Assembly (NCBI RefSeq): GCF_042657065.1
Contig: NZ_JBHSNF010000003.1
Location: 310,001-374,000, forward strand
DNA length: 64,000 bases
Source of the DNA: Rhodanobacter ginsengisoli
GTDB lineage: Bacteria > Pseudomonadota > Gammaproteobacteria > Xanthomonadales > Rhodanobacteraceae
Direction of reading: 5' to 3'
Part shown: piece by piece, positions 34,222 to 45,200 of the stretch
Layout of the letters: each line of letters starts with the position of its first letter
Numbering within the stretch: the first letter of the stretch is position 1
Program-made: the position numbers and the translations under genes
The notes under the pieces: model-generated
Told to the model about the DNA's origin: nothing
What the model saw: the letters and a program-made list of their open reading frames with translations, nothing else
Database searches by the model: none

Positions 34222-35169
34222 TCAGCCGCAAGGCTGCAATGACGATAGCAGCGTGCCCGATGCTGCGACGTGACGACTTGCCAGCGGCGGCACGATAGTG
34301 CGGCGGCGCAGCGCGATCACCAGCAAGGCGGTGGAGCACAGCAGGCACAGCACTAACGCGATGACCGACGCCTCGGCGCCGAAGATGCCGCCGCTGAGCC
34401 AGCGCGGGCCAGTGCGCGTGGATAGCAGCCAGCCGTCGGCCTTGAGGCCGGAGACGGGGATGCCGTAGATGGTGCCTTGAGCAAAGTTCCAGGCTGCGTG
34501 CACGCCCATACACAGGTAGAGCGAGCGCGTGACGTGGTACAGCAGGCCGAACAAGAGTCCCGCCTCGATCGCAATCGCCACCGAGCTCCACAGCGTGGCA
34601 CCTGGGTTGAAAATGTGCGCGACGCCGAAGAACAGCGCCGATACGATCAGTGCGGCCCAGGTGCCTAGTCCCTCCTCGACGATGCGGTAGAGCACGCCGC
34701 GAAAAAGGATCTCCTCGCTGATGCCTGCGGCCAGGCCATACACCAGCAACTCAGGCAACCAGGGTGGGTCCGGATTGAACCCGGTGACGTGGTAGCTCCC
34801 CAGGAGGTACAGCATGCCGACGACCGCGCTGAACAGCACCGTGCCGAGCAGCAGGCCGGCCGCGCCGTATGGCAGCAGCTTGTTCGGTGTCAGTTCGGAA
34901 GGGCTGCGTCGTTCGACCAGGCCTGCCAGCAGCAGGTAGGCGACGATGGCGGGCAGCGCGCGGCCGATGAGCAGGCCCAGCGGGTGTTGCAACAGCGTGG
35001 TCGACTTCGTGCCCCACCCCAGCACGCTCGACAGGAAGCCGATCACGAATCCGGTCAGCAAGAACAAGGCGACGAAAATCACGATGCGTGCCAGCGGCGA
35101 GAACAACAGCCAGCGTTTCCATGCCGGCGCTCTGGCGGGAGTGATGAAAGCTATAGATGGATCATGCAT
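34222..35169 (-). CDS. CPBP family intramembrane metalloprotease
   Basis: The 315-residue polytopic membrane protein has about 7-8 hydrophobic segments. It carries the CPBP (Abi/CAAX protease-like) motifs AAGISEEILFRGVLYRIVEE (EExxxR), FGVAHIFNPG (FxxxH) and CMGVHAAWNF (HxxxN). Such proteins are glutamic-type intramembrane proteases, in bacteria linked to bacteriocin immunity or maturation of small peptides; the substrate here is unknown. The start at ATG 35169 follows GGGGAAA. It is not obviously part of an operon. Confidence 0.9.
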   Translation of the reverse strand: MHDPSIAFITPARAPAWKRWLLFSPLARIVIFVALFLLTGFVIGFLSSVLGWGTKSTTLLQHPLGLLIGRALPAIVAYLLLAGLVERRSPSELTPNKLLPYGAAGLLLGTVLFSAVVGMLYLLGSYHVTGFNPDPPWLPELLVYGLAAGISEEILFRGVLYRIVEEGLGTWAALIVSALFFGVAHIFNPGATLWSSVAIAIEAGLLFGLLYHVTRSLYLCMGVHAAWNFAQGTIYGIPVSGLKADGWLLSTRTGPRWLSGGIFGAEASVIALVLCLLCSTALLVIALRRRTIVPPLASRHVAASGTLLSSLQPCG

Positions 35170-35256
35170 GTGGCGGTTTCCCCTGTGGAATGACCGCACG
35201 CTAGCAATCAGTCAGCAAGCTGCCTAGTGGCGCCGGCCATAACCGTTCGCCGACGC

Positions 35257-36858
<1,602 letters not shown>

Positions 36859-36969
36859 GGGCAGCGGGTCGGCTTGAGCGCGAACCGGCAATTGTAGCGT
36901 GGATCGTCGGCACCCGACCCCGCCCTGTGCTAGAGTCGCCGCCGGATGTCCCGGCGCTGCCGGGGTGTC

Positions 36970-37110
36970 CCCATCCCTTGGGGAGTAGCCTGCCTCGTTT
37001 CGACGAGGCGTCTTCGTCAACATGCTCGGCAAGCCTGCCGTGGCGAAGACACCGATCCTGGTTGGCGAGACCAACGGCTGACGGCGTCACTGCGATCGGG
37101 CGCGCCGTCG
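36970..37110 (+). promoter_or_regulatory. yybP-ykoY manganese riboswitch upstream of mntP
   Basis: The leader contains the two conserved yybP-ykoY elements: GGGGAGTAGCC (about 36980-36990) and CGTCAACATGCTC (about 37015-37027). Between them is a hairpin (CCTCG...CGAGG), and a further paired region extends to about 37100 (GTTGG...CCAAC). This class binds Mn2+ and commonly controls mntP-type exporters, turning expression on when manganese is high. The ends are approximate because the outer helix was not computed. Confidence 0.85.
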
Positions 37111-37145
37111 TGCCGTTGTGCCCAGCCCGACCGATCCGGCCATCC

Positions 37146-37712
37146 ATGAATCCCATCTCCATGCTTCTGCTTGGCTTCGCCATGTCCACCGACGCCTTCG
37201 CCGTCGCGATCGGCAAGGGTGCCGCCATGGTCCGGCCACGCTTCAGCCAGGCGCTGCGGGCCGGGCTGATTTTCGGCGTGATCGAGGCGATCACCCCGGT
37301 GCTCGGCTGGCTGCTGGGCAAGGGCGCCTCGCGCTATATCGACGCGTGGGGCCACTGGATCGCGTTCGGTCTGCTGTTGCTGCTGGGCCTGCACATGGTC
37401 TGGAATGGCTTCAAGCCGGAGACGGACGAGCCGGTCGACGAAGCGAAGAAGCACGGCTTCGCCACCCTCGCCATTACCGGCCTGTCCACCAGCATCGATG
37501 CGCTGGCGGTGGGCGTGGGCCTGGCCTTCGTCGACGTCCCGATCGCCGCGGTGGCCCTGGTGATCGGCCTGTGCACGTTCGTCATGGTGACGCTGGGCAT
37601 CATGCTTGGCCGCGTACTCGGCGCGATGGTCGGCAAGCGCGCCGAGGTGATCGGCGGGATCATCCTGATCGGCGTGGGCGCGGCGATCGTGTACGAGCAT
37701 CTTTCCGCGTAG
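37146..37712 (+). CDS. mntP: manganese efflux pump MntP
   Basis: The 188-residue inner-membrane protein has six hydrophobic helices. Its internally repeated signature is GFAMSTDAFAVAIGKGA and TGLSTSIDALAVGVGLAF, with the aspartates that line the metal path. Length is standard (about 188). MntP exports excess Mn2+. The preceding manganese riboswitch supports both function and regulation. ATG 37146 begins MNPISMLLLGFAMSTDAF, matching the family. Confidence 0.96.
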   Translation: MNPISMLLLGFAMSTDAFAVAIGKGAAMVRPRFSQALRAGLIFGVIEAITPVLGWLLGKGASRYIDAWGHWIAFGLLLLLGLHMVWNGFKPETDEPVDEAKKHGFATLAITGLSTSIDALAVGVGLAFVDVPIAAVALVIGLCTFVMVTLGIMLGRVLGAMVGKRAEVIGGIILIGVGAAIVYEHLSA

Positions 37713-37802
37713 TCGTCGAACGCCGGCCGGAACGCGCCGCGGCCATGGCTGGCCGGGCGCGGAACATCATCGGCATGGCTCGACGGGCCGGACCGCCGCT
37801 TC

Positions 37803-39200
37803 CTACTTCGCCAGCCGGGTCAGCACCCGATGCCAGAACTCCAGGCCCGCGGCGACTTCCGAGGCCGGCAGCTTTTCGTTGAGGCCGTGGGCGAAGGTGT
37901 CGTCGGGTTTGGTGAAGGCGGCATCGATGCCGTAGCTGGGCACGCCGGCATTGCGGAAGTACATGCTGTCGGAGGCGCCGGCGGACATGCCGGGGACGAT
38001 CTCCACACCGGGGAAGCGGTGGTGCACGGCGTCGCTCACGGCGGCGATCACATCCTTGCGCAGCGGCGAGGCGGGGCTGGCCACCGGCGGTGGTGGCAGC
38101 ACGGCGACGGTGGCGGACTTGTCGTCGATCACCCTGATCAGCGTGTCGCGCACGCTGTCCACGGACGTGCCGGGGAAGATCCGGCAGTTGACGTTGAGGC
38201 TGGCGCTCTGCGGCAGCGCGTTCAGCGCATGGCCGCCGTTGAGCATGGTGGCCACGCAGGTGGTGCGGATCTGGCCGACATAGGCCGGATCCGCCGAGAT
38301 GGTGGCCGCGGCGGCCGCATCGTCGGGGTGGGCCGCGAACTGCATCATCGCCGCGCCCAGCGGACCGGGCGTGTGGGCGCCGGTGGCGTGCAGCGAGGCG
38401 CGGGTGATCTCGTTGATCATCGGCGGAAACTGGTAGGCCGCCACGCGGTCGATGAGCCGTGCCAGCCGATAGATCGCGTTGTCCGCGTTGGGTTCGCTGG
38501 AATGCCCGCCGGCCGAGGTCAGGCTGATATGAAAGTCCGCATAGGTCTTCTCGGCCGCCTGGATCCGGTAGATCACCGGCTTGCCCGTCGTGGGGTTCAG
38601 GGTGCCGCCGCCGGCATCCGCATTGAGCAGGAACTCGGCGTCGTGATAGCGCTTCGCCAGTTCGCGGGTGGAGGCCATCGCGGTCTCCTCGTCGCCGGAC
38701 AGCAGCAGGATCAGGTCGTGACGCGGCTTGAAGCCTTCATGCTTGAGCCGGATCAGCGTCTCCACCAGTACCACCACCGCGGTCTTCATGTCCGCCGAGC
38801 CGCGACCGTAGAGATAGCCGTTTTCCTCGATCAGGGTGAACGGGTCGCGGGTCCAGTCCTTGCGCTTCGCCGCCACCACGTCCATGTGGCCGGACAGCAG
38901 GATGGGCTTGCCTTCGCCGGTGCCGCGATAGCGCGCCACCAGCGCGGCGGTTTCGCCCACCGGGATGATCTCGATATCGCCGGCGGCAAAGCCGGCGGCC
39001 CTGAGCTTGTCGGCCAGGTACGCAGCCAGCACCGGCACCTGATGCTCGCCTTCGACCGTGTGCACGCCGATCGCATGCTTCAGCATGCCCATGGTGTCGG
39101 GCAGTGCCTCGGCCGTGGTGCTGGCCTGGGCCAGTCCGATGCCGGCGCAGAAGGCCAGTGTGGCCGCGGCGGCGGGCCCAAGTGCGCGTGCTGCTTTCAT
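37803..39200 (-). CDS. exported M20 family metallopeptidase
   Basis: The 465-residue protein starts MKAARALGPAAAATLAFCAGIGLAQA, a signal peptide. The M20 zinc peptidase motifs follow: LLSGHMDVV (His and catalytic Asp), YGRGSADMKTA (metal Asp), LLSGDEETA (catalytic Glu-Glu) and a late histidine in FAHGLNEKLP. The central dimerisation domain contains TSAGGHSSEPN. M20 enzymes are aminopeptidases, carboxypeptidases or deacylases; a periplasmic di- or oligopeptide substrate is plausible. It lies between mntP and the EF-G paralogue without clear operon partners. Confidence 0.92.
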   Translation of the reverse strand: MKAARALGPAAAATLAFCAGIGLAQASTTAEALPDTMGMLKHAIGVHTVEGEHQVPVLAAYLADKLRAAGFAAGDIEIIPVGETAALVARYRGTGEGKPILLSGHMDVVAAKRKDWTRDPFTLIEENGYLYGRGSADMKTAVVVLVETLIRLKHEGFKPRHDLILLLSGDEETAMASTRELAKRYHDAEFLLNADAGGGTLNPTTGKPVIYRIQAAEKTYADFHISLTSAGGHSSEPNADNAIYRLARLIDRVAAYQFPPMINEITRASLHATGAHTPGPLGAAMMQFAAHPDDAAAAATISADPAYVGQIRTTCVATMLNGGHALNALPQSASLNVNCRIFPGTSVDSVRDTLIRVIDDKSATVAVLPPPPVASPASPLRKDVIAAVSDAVHHRFPGVEIVPGMSAGASDSMYFRNAGVPSYGIDAAFTKPDDTFAHGLNEKLPASEVAAGLEFWHRVLTRLAK

Positions 39201-39314
39201 GCGGAATCCCCTGTGCATCGCTGATGGATGATCGAGTATGCCCGGCGGCTCGCGCGCCTGTATATGCCGATGCGGCTGCGCCGATACCGGTTGCCGCCCC
39301 GGCGACGGACACAA

Positions 39315-39344
39315 AAAAGGCCCGGGGATCGCTCCCCGGGCCTT
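39315..39344 (-). terminator. intrinsic terminator of the EF-G gene
   Basis: A perfect 13-base-pair stem (39315-39327 with 39332-39344, loop TCGC) is followed on the minus strand by a run of six T. It is a strong Rho-independent terminator for the gene ending at 39393. Confidence 0.92.
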
Positions 39345-39392
39345 TCGTTCCGGCGCCGGCCGCGAGGCCGACGTCAGGTCGAAAGCGAAGGC

Positions 39393-41522
39393 TTACTTCG
39401 CTTCCTTCTCCATCAGCTTCTCGACCATGCTGGCCGGCACTTCCTCGTAATGATCGAAGATCATGCTGAAGTTGCCGCGGCCGCTGGTGGCCGAACGCAG
39501 GAAGTTGATGTAGCCGAACATTTCGGACAGCGGCACGAAGCCCTGCACGAACGCCGAGATACCCTTCTGGCCCTGGTCGGTGATGCTGCCGCGACGACGG
39601 TTGATGTCGCCGATGACGTCGCCCAGGTAGGTCGCTTCGGTCACCACTTCCAGCGCCATGATCGGCTCCAGCAGCTTCGGCTTGGACAGCTTCTGCGCTT
39701 CGCGGAAGCAGGCACGGCCGGCGATTTCGAAGGCCAGTGCCGAGGAGTCGACGTCGTGGTACTTGCCGTCCACAAGGCGCGCCTTGAAGTCCAGCACTTC
39801 GTAGCCGGCGACCTGGCCCTGGCGTGCCTCGACCTCGATCGCGTGCTGCACCGCCGGGATGTATTCGCGCGGGATGCGGCCACCGACCACTTCGTCGGAG
39901 AACACCACGCCGCTGCCGGACTCACCCGGCTCGAAGATGATCTTCACTTCGGCGAACTGGCCCGAACCGCCGGACTGCTTCTTGTGCGTGTAGGTGTGCT
40001 CGACGGTCTTGCCGAAGGCCTCGCGGAAGCTGACCTTGGGCTTGCCCATGCTCGCTTCCACGCCCAGCTCGGTGCGCATGCGGTCGATGGTGATTTCCAG
40101 GTGCAGCTCGCCCATGCCCTTGAGCACGGTCTGGCCGGTTTCCTGGTCCACTTCCATGCGCAGCGACGGATCGGCCTTGACCATCTTGTAGAGCGCGGTG
40201 GACATCTTGTCGACGTCGTTGCGGCTCTTCGGCTCGACCGACACGCTGATCACCGGGTCGGGGAAGCGCATGCGCTCGAGCAGGGCCGGGTGCGCCGGAT
40301 CGCTCAGCGAGTCGCCGGTCTCGGTTTCCTTCATCGACACGAAGGCGCAGATGTCGCCGGCGCGGACCTCGTCGATTTCCTTGGTGGCGTTGGCCTGCAC
40401 TTCCACGATGCGGCCCACGCGCTCCTTCTTGCCGCGGGTGACGTTCTGCAGGGTATCGCCCTTCTTGATCACGCCCGAATAGACGCGGCAGAAGGTCAGC
40501 GTGCCGAACTGGTCGTTGATGACCTTGAACGCCAGCGCGCGCGCCGGTGCGTCGTCGGTGACTTCCTGCTCGCCGATGATGTTGCCGTCCTCGTCCACCA
40601 TCGAGATGCCGCCGTTCTCGCCGGGGTAGGGCATGTAGTCGACCACGGCGTCCAGCAGCTGCTGCACACCCTTGTTCTTGTACGACGAGCCGCAGAACAC
40701 CGGCACCAGCTTGCCGCTGACGCAGCCCTTGCGGATGCAGGTCTTCAGCATCTCCGGGTCGTGCTCGCCGGTCTCGATCAGGCGCGTGAACGCCTCGTCG
40801 TCCATCGCCAGCGCGTGCTCGAGCAATTCCTCGCGCAGCTTCGGCAACTGCTCGACCCAGTCGTTGTCGACGGTGGAGCCGAACTTCAGGCGGTTCTTCG
40901 CCTCCTCGAAGGAGACGGTTTCCCACTTGCTGTCCTTGTCGTCGGAATGCCAGATGTAGGCGACGTTGGCGACCAGGTCGGCCATGCCGCAGAACTCGTC
41001 GCTGCTGCCCAGCGGAATCTGGCACAGCAGGGCCGGCGCGGCCAGGCGCTCGCGGATGCCCTTGACGCAATGGGCGAAGTTGGCGCCGATGCGGTCCATC
41101 TTGTTGATGTAGCACACGCGCGGCACGTTGTACTGGTCGGCCAGGCGCCAGTTGGTCTCGGTCTGCGGCTCCACGCCGGCCACGCCATCGAACACCACCA
41201 CGGCGCCGTCGAGCACGCGCAGAGAACGGTTCACCTCGATGGTGAAGTCGACGTGTCCCGGGGTGTCGATGATGTTGACCTGGTGACCCTTCCACTCGGT
41301 CGACACGGCGGCGGACTGGATCGTGATGCCGCGCTTGCGCTCCTGCTCCATGTAATCCGTCGTGGTCGAGCCCTTGCCATCTTTCGTGTCATGCACGTCG
41401 ATGATCTGGTGCTTCTTGCCCGTGTAATACAGCACGCGCTCGGTGGTGGTGGTCTTGCCGGCGTCGATGTGCGCGATGATGCCGATGTTGCGATAGAGCT
41501 TGAGGGGTTTCTGGCGGGCCAC
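39393..41522 (-). CDS. elongation factor G paralogue
   Basis: The 709-residue translational GTPase has all EF-G domains: G1 GIIAHIDAGKTTTTERVLYYTG, switch region DYMEQERKRGITIQSAAV, G3 DTPGHVDF, G4 INKMDRIGANF, and domains II-V through GYINFLRSATSGRGNFSMIFDHYEEVP. It departs from the housekeeping EF-G of relatives in the G1-G2 segment, with the insertion-like DVHDTKDGKGSTTT before DYMEQE. It is not in an rpsL-rpsG-fusA-tuf cluster, so I read it as a second EF-G. The likely start is GTG 41522 (VARQKPLKLYRNIGI, preceded by GGAA); an ATG at 41546 has no ribosome binding site. It may serve ribosome recycling or a growth-condition-specific role; that is inference. Confidence 0.88.
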   Translation of the reverse strand: MARQKPLKLYRNIGIIAHIDAGKTTTTERVLYYTGKKHQIIDVHDTKDGKGSTTTDYMEQERKRGITIQSAAVSTEWKGHQVNIIDTPGHVDFTIEVNRSLRVLDGAVVVFDGVAGVEPQTETNWRLADQYNVPRVCYINKMDRIGANFAHCVKGIRERLAAPALLCQIPLGSSDEFCGMADLVANVAYIWHSDDKDSKWETVSFEEAKNRLKFGSTVDNDWVEQLPKLREELLEHALAMDDEAFTRLIETGEHDPEMLKTCIRKGCVSGKLVPVFCGSSYKNKGVQQLLDAVVDYMPYPGENGGISMVDEDGNIIGEQEVTDDAPARALAFKVINDQFGTLTFCRVYSGVIKKGDTLQNVTRGKKERVGRIVEVQANATKEIDEVRAGDICAFVSMKETETGDSLSDPAHPALLERMRFPDPVISVSVEPKSRNDVDKMSTALYKMVKADPSLRMEVDQETGQTVLKGMGELHLEITIDRMRTELGVEASMGKPKVSFREAFGKTVEHTYTHKKQSGGSGQFAEVKIIFEPGESGSGVVFSDEVVGGRIPREYIPAVQHAIEVEARQGQVAGYEVLDFKARLVDGKYHDVDSSALAFEIAGRACFREAQKLSKPKLLEPIMALEVVTEATYLGDVIGDINRRRGSITDQGQKGISAFVQGFVPLSEMFGYINFLRSATSGRGNFSMIFDHYEEVPASMVEKLMEKEAK

Positions 41523-41862
41523 AGTCTGGATTCCGTTGAAGGTCATGAAGGCAAAAGTGCGGGAGGACAGGTCAAATGCCGTCCGCCGGGAATATTTTCA
41601 ATGTGCCTGCGGGGTGCTGCTGGATCTGCGCGAGCCCGGCAGGCAGGGCGCGAACGCGTCAAACCCGGCATGATAGCCGGTAGACGGAAAAACTGCTTGG
41701 TTCGGTTCGGCTGCCGCCCGGCGAATGGATCCGCGCGGGCCCGGTCGCGGCCCCACCCGAACGCCCGGTCCCCGGCCGCGACGGCCTGAAAGGCCTGTCG
41801 TGACGGCGTTCATGGCCGCCGTTGTCGCGGCGCGCAAGGGTGGCAGCGTGGGACCGTCCGGC
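41523..41862. other. intergenic region between the EF-G paralogue and a receiver-protein gene
   Basis: This 340-base stretch is the upstream region of the EF-G paralogue (minus strand) and the downstream region of the receiver gene. It contains an A/T-richer patch (AATATTTTCAAT at about 41590-41601) that could contribute to the EF-G promoter. Open frames in it have no recognisable product. Confidence 0.35.
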
Positions 41863-42225
41863 TCAGGCGTTGCGCAAGCCGTTCAGCATCGAGATCAGCT
41901 GATGGGTGTCGTAGGGCTTCTGCAGGACCTTCTCGCCTTTCCAGGCCGCGGGCAGGCCGTCGTCGCCGTAACCGGAGGAGAACACGAACGGGATGCCACG
42001 GCGCCGCAATACCTCGGCGACCGGAAAGCTGACTTCGCCGGCCAGGTTGATGTCCAGGATGGCCACGTCGATCGCCGCCGACTCGGCCAGGGCCAGGCAG
42101 GCGGTCAGTCGCGCGGCCTTGAGCACCTGGTAGCCGAAGTGCTCCAGGCGGTCTTCCAGCATCATCGCCACCATCATTTCATCTTCGGCAAGCAGTACGC
42201 AGGCTTTCGTCGTGGCGTCGGGCAT
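41863..42225 (-). CDS. single-domain response regulator
   Basis: The 120-residue protein is a bare receiver domain: CVLLAEDEMMVAMMLED (acidic pocket), VAILDINLAGE (phospho-acceptor aspartate), FVFSSGYGDDGLP and the lysine in VLQKPYDTHQL. The SSGYG...KP pattern is typical of receivers paired with HWE/HisKA_2 kinases. Its start codon overlaps the stop of the upstream kinase gene by one base (TGATG arrangement), so the two are translationally coupled and probably cognate. There is no output domain; it may act by protein contact or as a phosphate sink. Confidence 0.92.
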   Translation of the reverse strand: MPDATTKACVLLAEDEMMVAMMLEDRLEHFGYQVLKAARLTACLALAESAAIDVAILDINLAGEVSFPVAEVLRRRGIPFVFSSGYGDDGLPAAWKGEKVLQKPYDTHQLISMLNGLRNA

Positions 42226-45200
42226 CAGCTGGTTCCATTGGAAAGTGGCACGTCGATCACGCAGGTGACGCCGTGGGTCAGGAAGGCGAGCGTCACCTGG
42301 CCATCCAGTTCATACGGCAGCCCTTCGTTGATCAGGCGCGAGCCGAAGCCGTGATGCTCGGGGGGTACCACGACGGGGCCGCCGGATTCCGCCCACTGCA
42401 GGTGCAGCCGGCGGCCCTGCAGGGTCTTCCGCGTGGTCCATCCGATGCTGACCTGCCCCGTCGCTACCGACAGCGCGCCGTATTTGGCAGCGTTGGTGGC
42501 CAGTTCGTGGATCGCCATGCTCAACGCCAGCGCGTGCTTGGGCAGCAGGGTGAGATTGTCGCCGTGCAGCTGCACGCGCAGTTCGTCGCCATGGCTGTAG
42601 GGTGCCAGTTCGTTGTTGATGATGTCGGCCAGCGGGGCGCCGTTCCAGGCGTCGCGGGCGAGCAGGTTGTGGGTGTTCGACAGCGCCAGCAGCCGGGCCA
42701 GGAAGCTCTCGTTGAAGCCCTCCAGATCGGTCGCATTGACGGCGGTCTGCTGGGCCACGGCCTGCACCGTGGCCAGGGTGTTCTTCACCCGGTGGTTGAG
42801 CTCGCCCAGCATGATTTCCGCATGCCGCAGGGCGCGATGGCGTTCGGTGACGTCGCGTGCGATCAGGCGGCCGGCGACCGCCTGGCCGTCGGCGTCGCGC
42901 ACCGGCGAGTAGGACAGCTCCAGCGGGACCGAACTGCCATCCGGGCGCGTCCAGCTTATCTCGAAATCCTCGAGCTGCGGTTGCCGTGCCTGGCCGCAGA
43001 AGAAGGCCCTCGCCTCGGCGGAGGCGTCTGCTGGCAGAAGCATGCTCAGTGGCTGGCCGACGACCTGGCTGGACTTCAACCCGAAGATGCGCTCGGCACT
43101 GGCATTCCAGCTGCTGATGCGGTCATCCAGCGAAAAGCCGAAAATGGCGTCGCGCGAGGAATTGACGATGGCGGCCAGGCGCGCGTGCTCGTTGCTCAGG
43201 CGCTGGCCCTGGGTGATGTCGACGAAGGTCAGCACCACGCCGTCGACGACGTTGTCGATGGTCAGGTAGGGGCGCATGCGCAGCAGGAAGGTCGGCGCGT
43301 TGTCGATACCGACCAGGGTGCGCTCGGTGACGGTGAGTTCGCGCAACACGCGGGCCACGTCGTCCTTCAGTTCCGGGTAGGCGATCAGCGGCGAGATCTC
43401 GGTGATCGGGCGCCCCTTGTCGCCTTCGCGCAGGTGGAACAGCTTGGTCATCACCGGCGTATAGCTGCGGATCGCCAGATGGCGATCGAGGAACAGGGTG
43501 GCGATGTGGGTGCTGTCGAGCAGGTTGCGGATGTCGCTGTTGACCTGGTTCAGCGCGTCGTTCTTGCTGCTGAGCTCCGCATTGACCGTTTGCAGCTCCT
43601 CGTTGATCGACTGCATCTCCTCGGACGAGGTTTCCAGTTCCTCGTTGGCGGACTGCAACTCCTCGTTGACCGACTGGTATTCCTCGTTGGCCGATTTCAG
43701 CTCTTCGCTGGCGACCTCGTGCAGGTCGATCGCATCGTGCAACTGCACGCGGGTAATGCGCAGTTCGTCCTCCAGCGCGTGGAGGTCGGTGGAATCATCG
43801 GCGGGCCCGTCGCTCGTGGACGCTCCGGCGGAGCGAGGCGCGTAGTCGATTTCATGGAACGCCACCATGCACATGTCGAACTTGTCGTCGTCCGCGTCCG
43901 CTCTCAGCGGTTCCACGATCAGGCGCAACGGCCGCTCATGGCCGTTCACCATGGTGCTCAACCCTTCCCGCAGCACCCGCTGGCCGCTGGCGAATGCCTG
44001 CAGCACGGCTGCACGCACCACGCCGCGCAACGGCCTGTCGAGCAACTGGAACAGGTTGAGGGTGGCGGTGCCGGACGACGGCCCCAGGTAGCGTCCGGTG
44101 TCGCCGCCGAAGTGCAGCACCTCGTGATGGGTATCGACTACCACATAGGCCGGTGACCAGGGCGCCAGCGCCTGGCGTACCTGCTGTTCGATCACGTTCT
44201 CGACGCGCCTTGTCGCCACCGGTGCGGCAGGTCCGACGTGATTGGTCGGTCGGGTCCTCGAGCTGGGGAAATTCCGCGGGTGGGTGCGCACGTCTTCACG
44301 GCGAACATATAGCCGCTGCTTCTTGTCCACCTCGGTGAACAGGCGGGCGCTCCTGGCCAATCGTTCCGAGCTGCCCAGCAACAGGAATCCCTGCGGCCGC
44401 AGCGCGTAGTGAAACGACTGCACCAGCTGCTCCTGCAGGTCGTTGTTGAGGTAGATCAGCAGGTTGCGGCAGGACACCAGATCCATTCGCGAGAACGGCG
44501 GATCCTTGATCACGCTGTGCGGCGAGAAGATGCACATTTCGCGGATCTGCTTGCTCACGACATAGTGGTCGCGATCCTTGCTGAACCAGCGCGCCTGCCG
44601 TTCCGCCGAAATGCCGCTCAGCGGCGAACGATAGCGCCCGGCGCGCGCCGTTTCGATCGCCTGGTCGTCGATGTCGGTGGCGAAGATCTTCACCTTCGGA
44701 CCGCGTTGCGGGTCCATCGCTTCGCGCAGCGCGATGGCGATCGAATACGCCTCCTCGCCGCTGGCACAGCCGGGGACCCACACGCGCAACACGTCGGCGC
44801 TGGTCTTGCCTTCCAGCATCTTCGGAATCGCGATGGTCTGCAGCGCTTCGAAGGCGGCCGCGTCGCGGAAGAACTCGGTGACCCCGATCAGGAACTCGCG
44901 AAACAGCAACTCGTGTTCGTTCGGGTTCTGGCGCAGGTAGTCCACATAGGCCGACAGGGTCCCGGCCTGGACCACCAGCATGCGACGTTCGATGCGCCGC
45001 AGCAGGGTCTTGTCCTTGTACTGGCCGAAGTCGTGGCCGACGCCGGCATGCAGCAGTTCACAGATGGTCTTCAGCTGTATTGCCGTCTCTTTTTCATTCC
45101 CCGCCACGGCATCCTTGCTGCTCGGGTGACGTGCCGTCCGCATCTGCTCCTGATAGGCGAGCAGCCGCCTGGGCATCTGGGCTGCCGGCAACACCGCGTC

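Noticed and set aside
39228..41789. Long plus-strand open frame opposite the EF-G gene
   Set aside because: The minus strand encodes a full EF-G with all motifs; the plus frame has no family resemblance and no start context.
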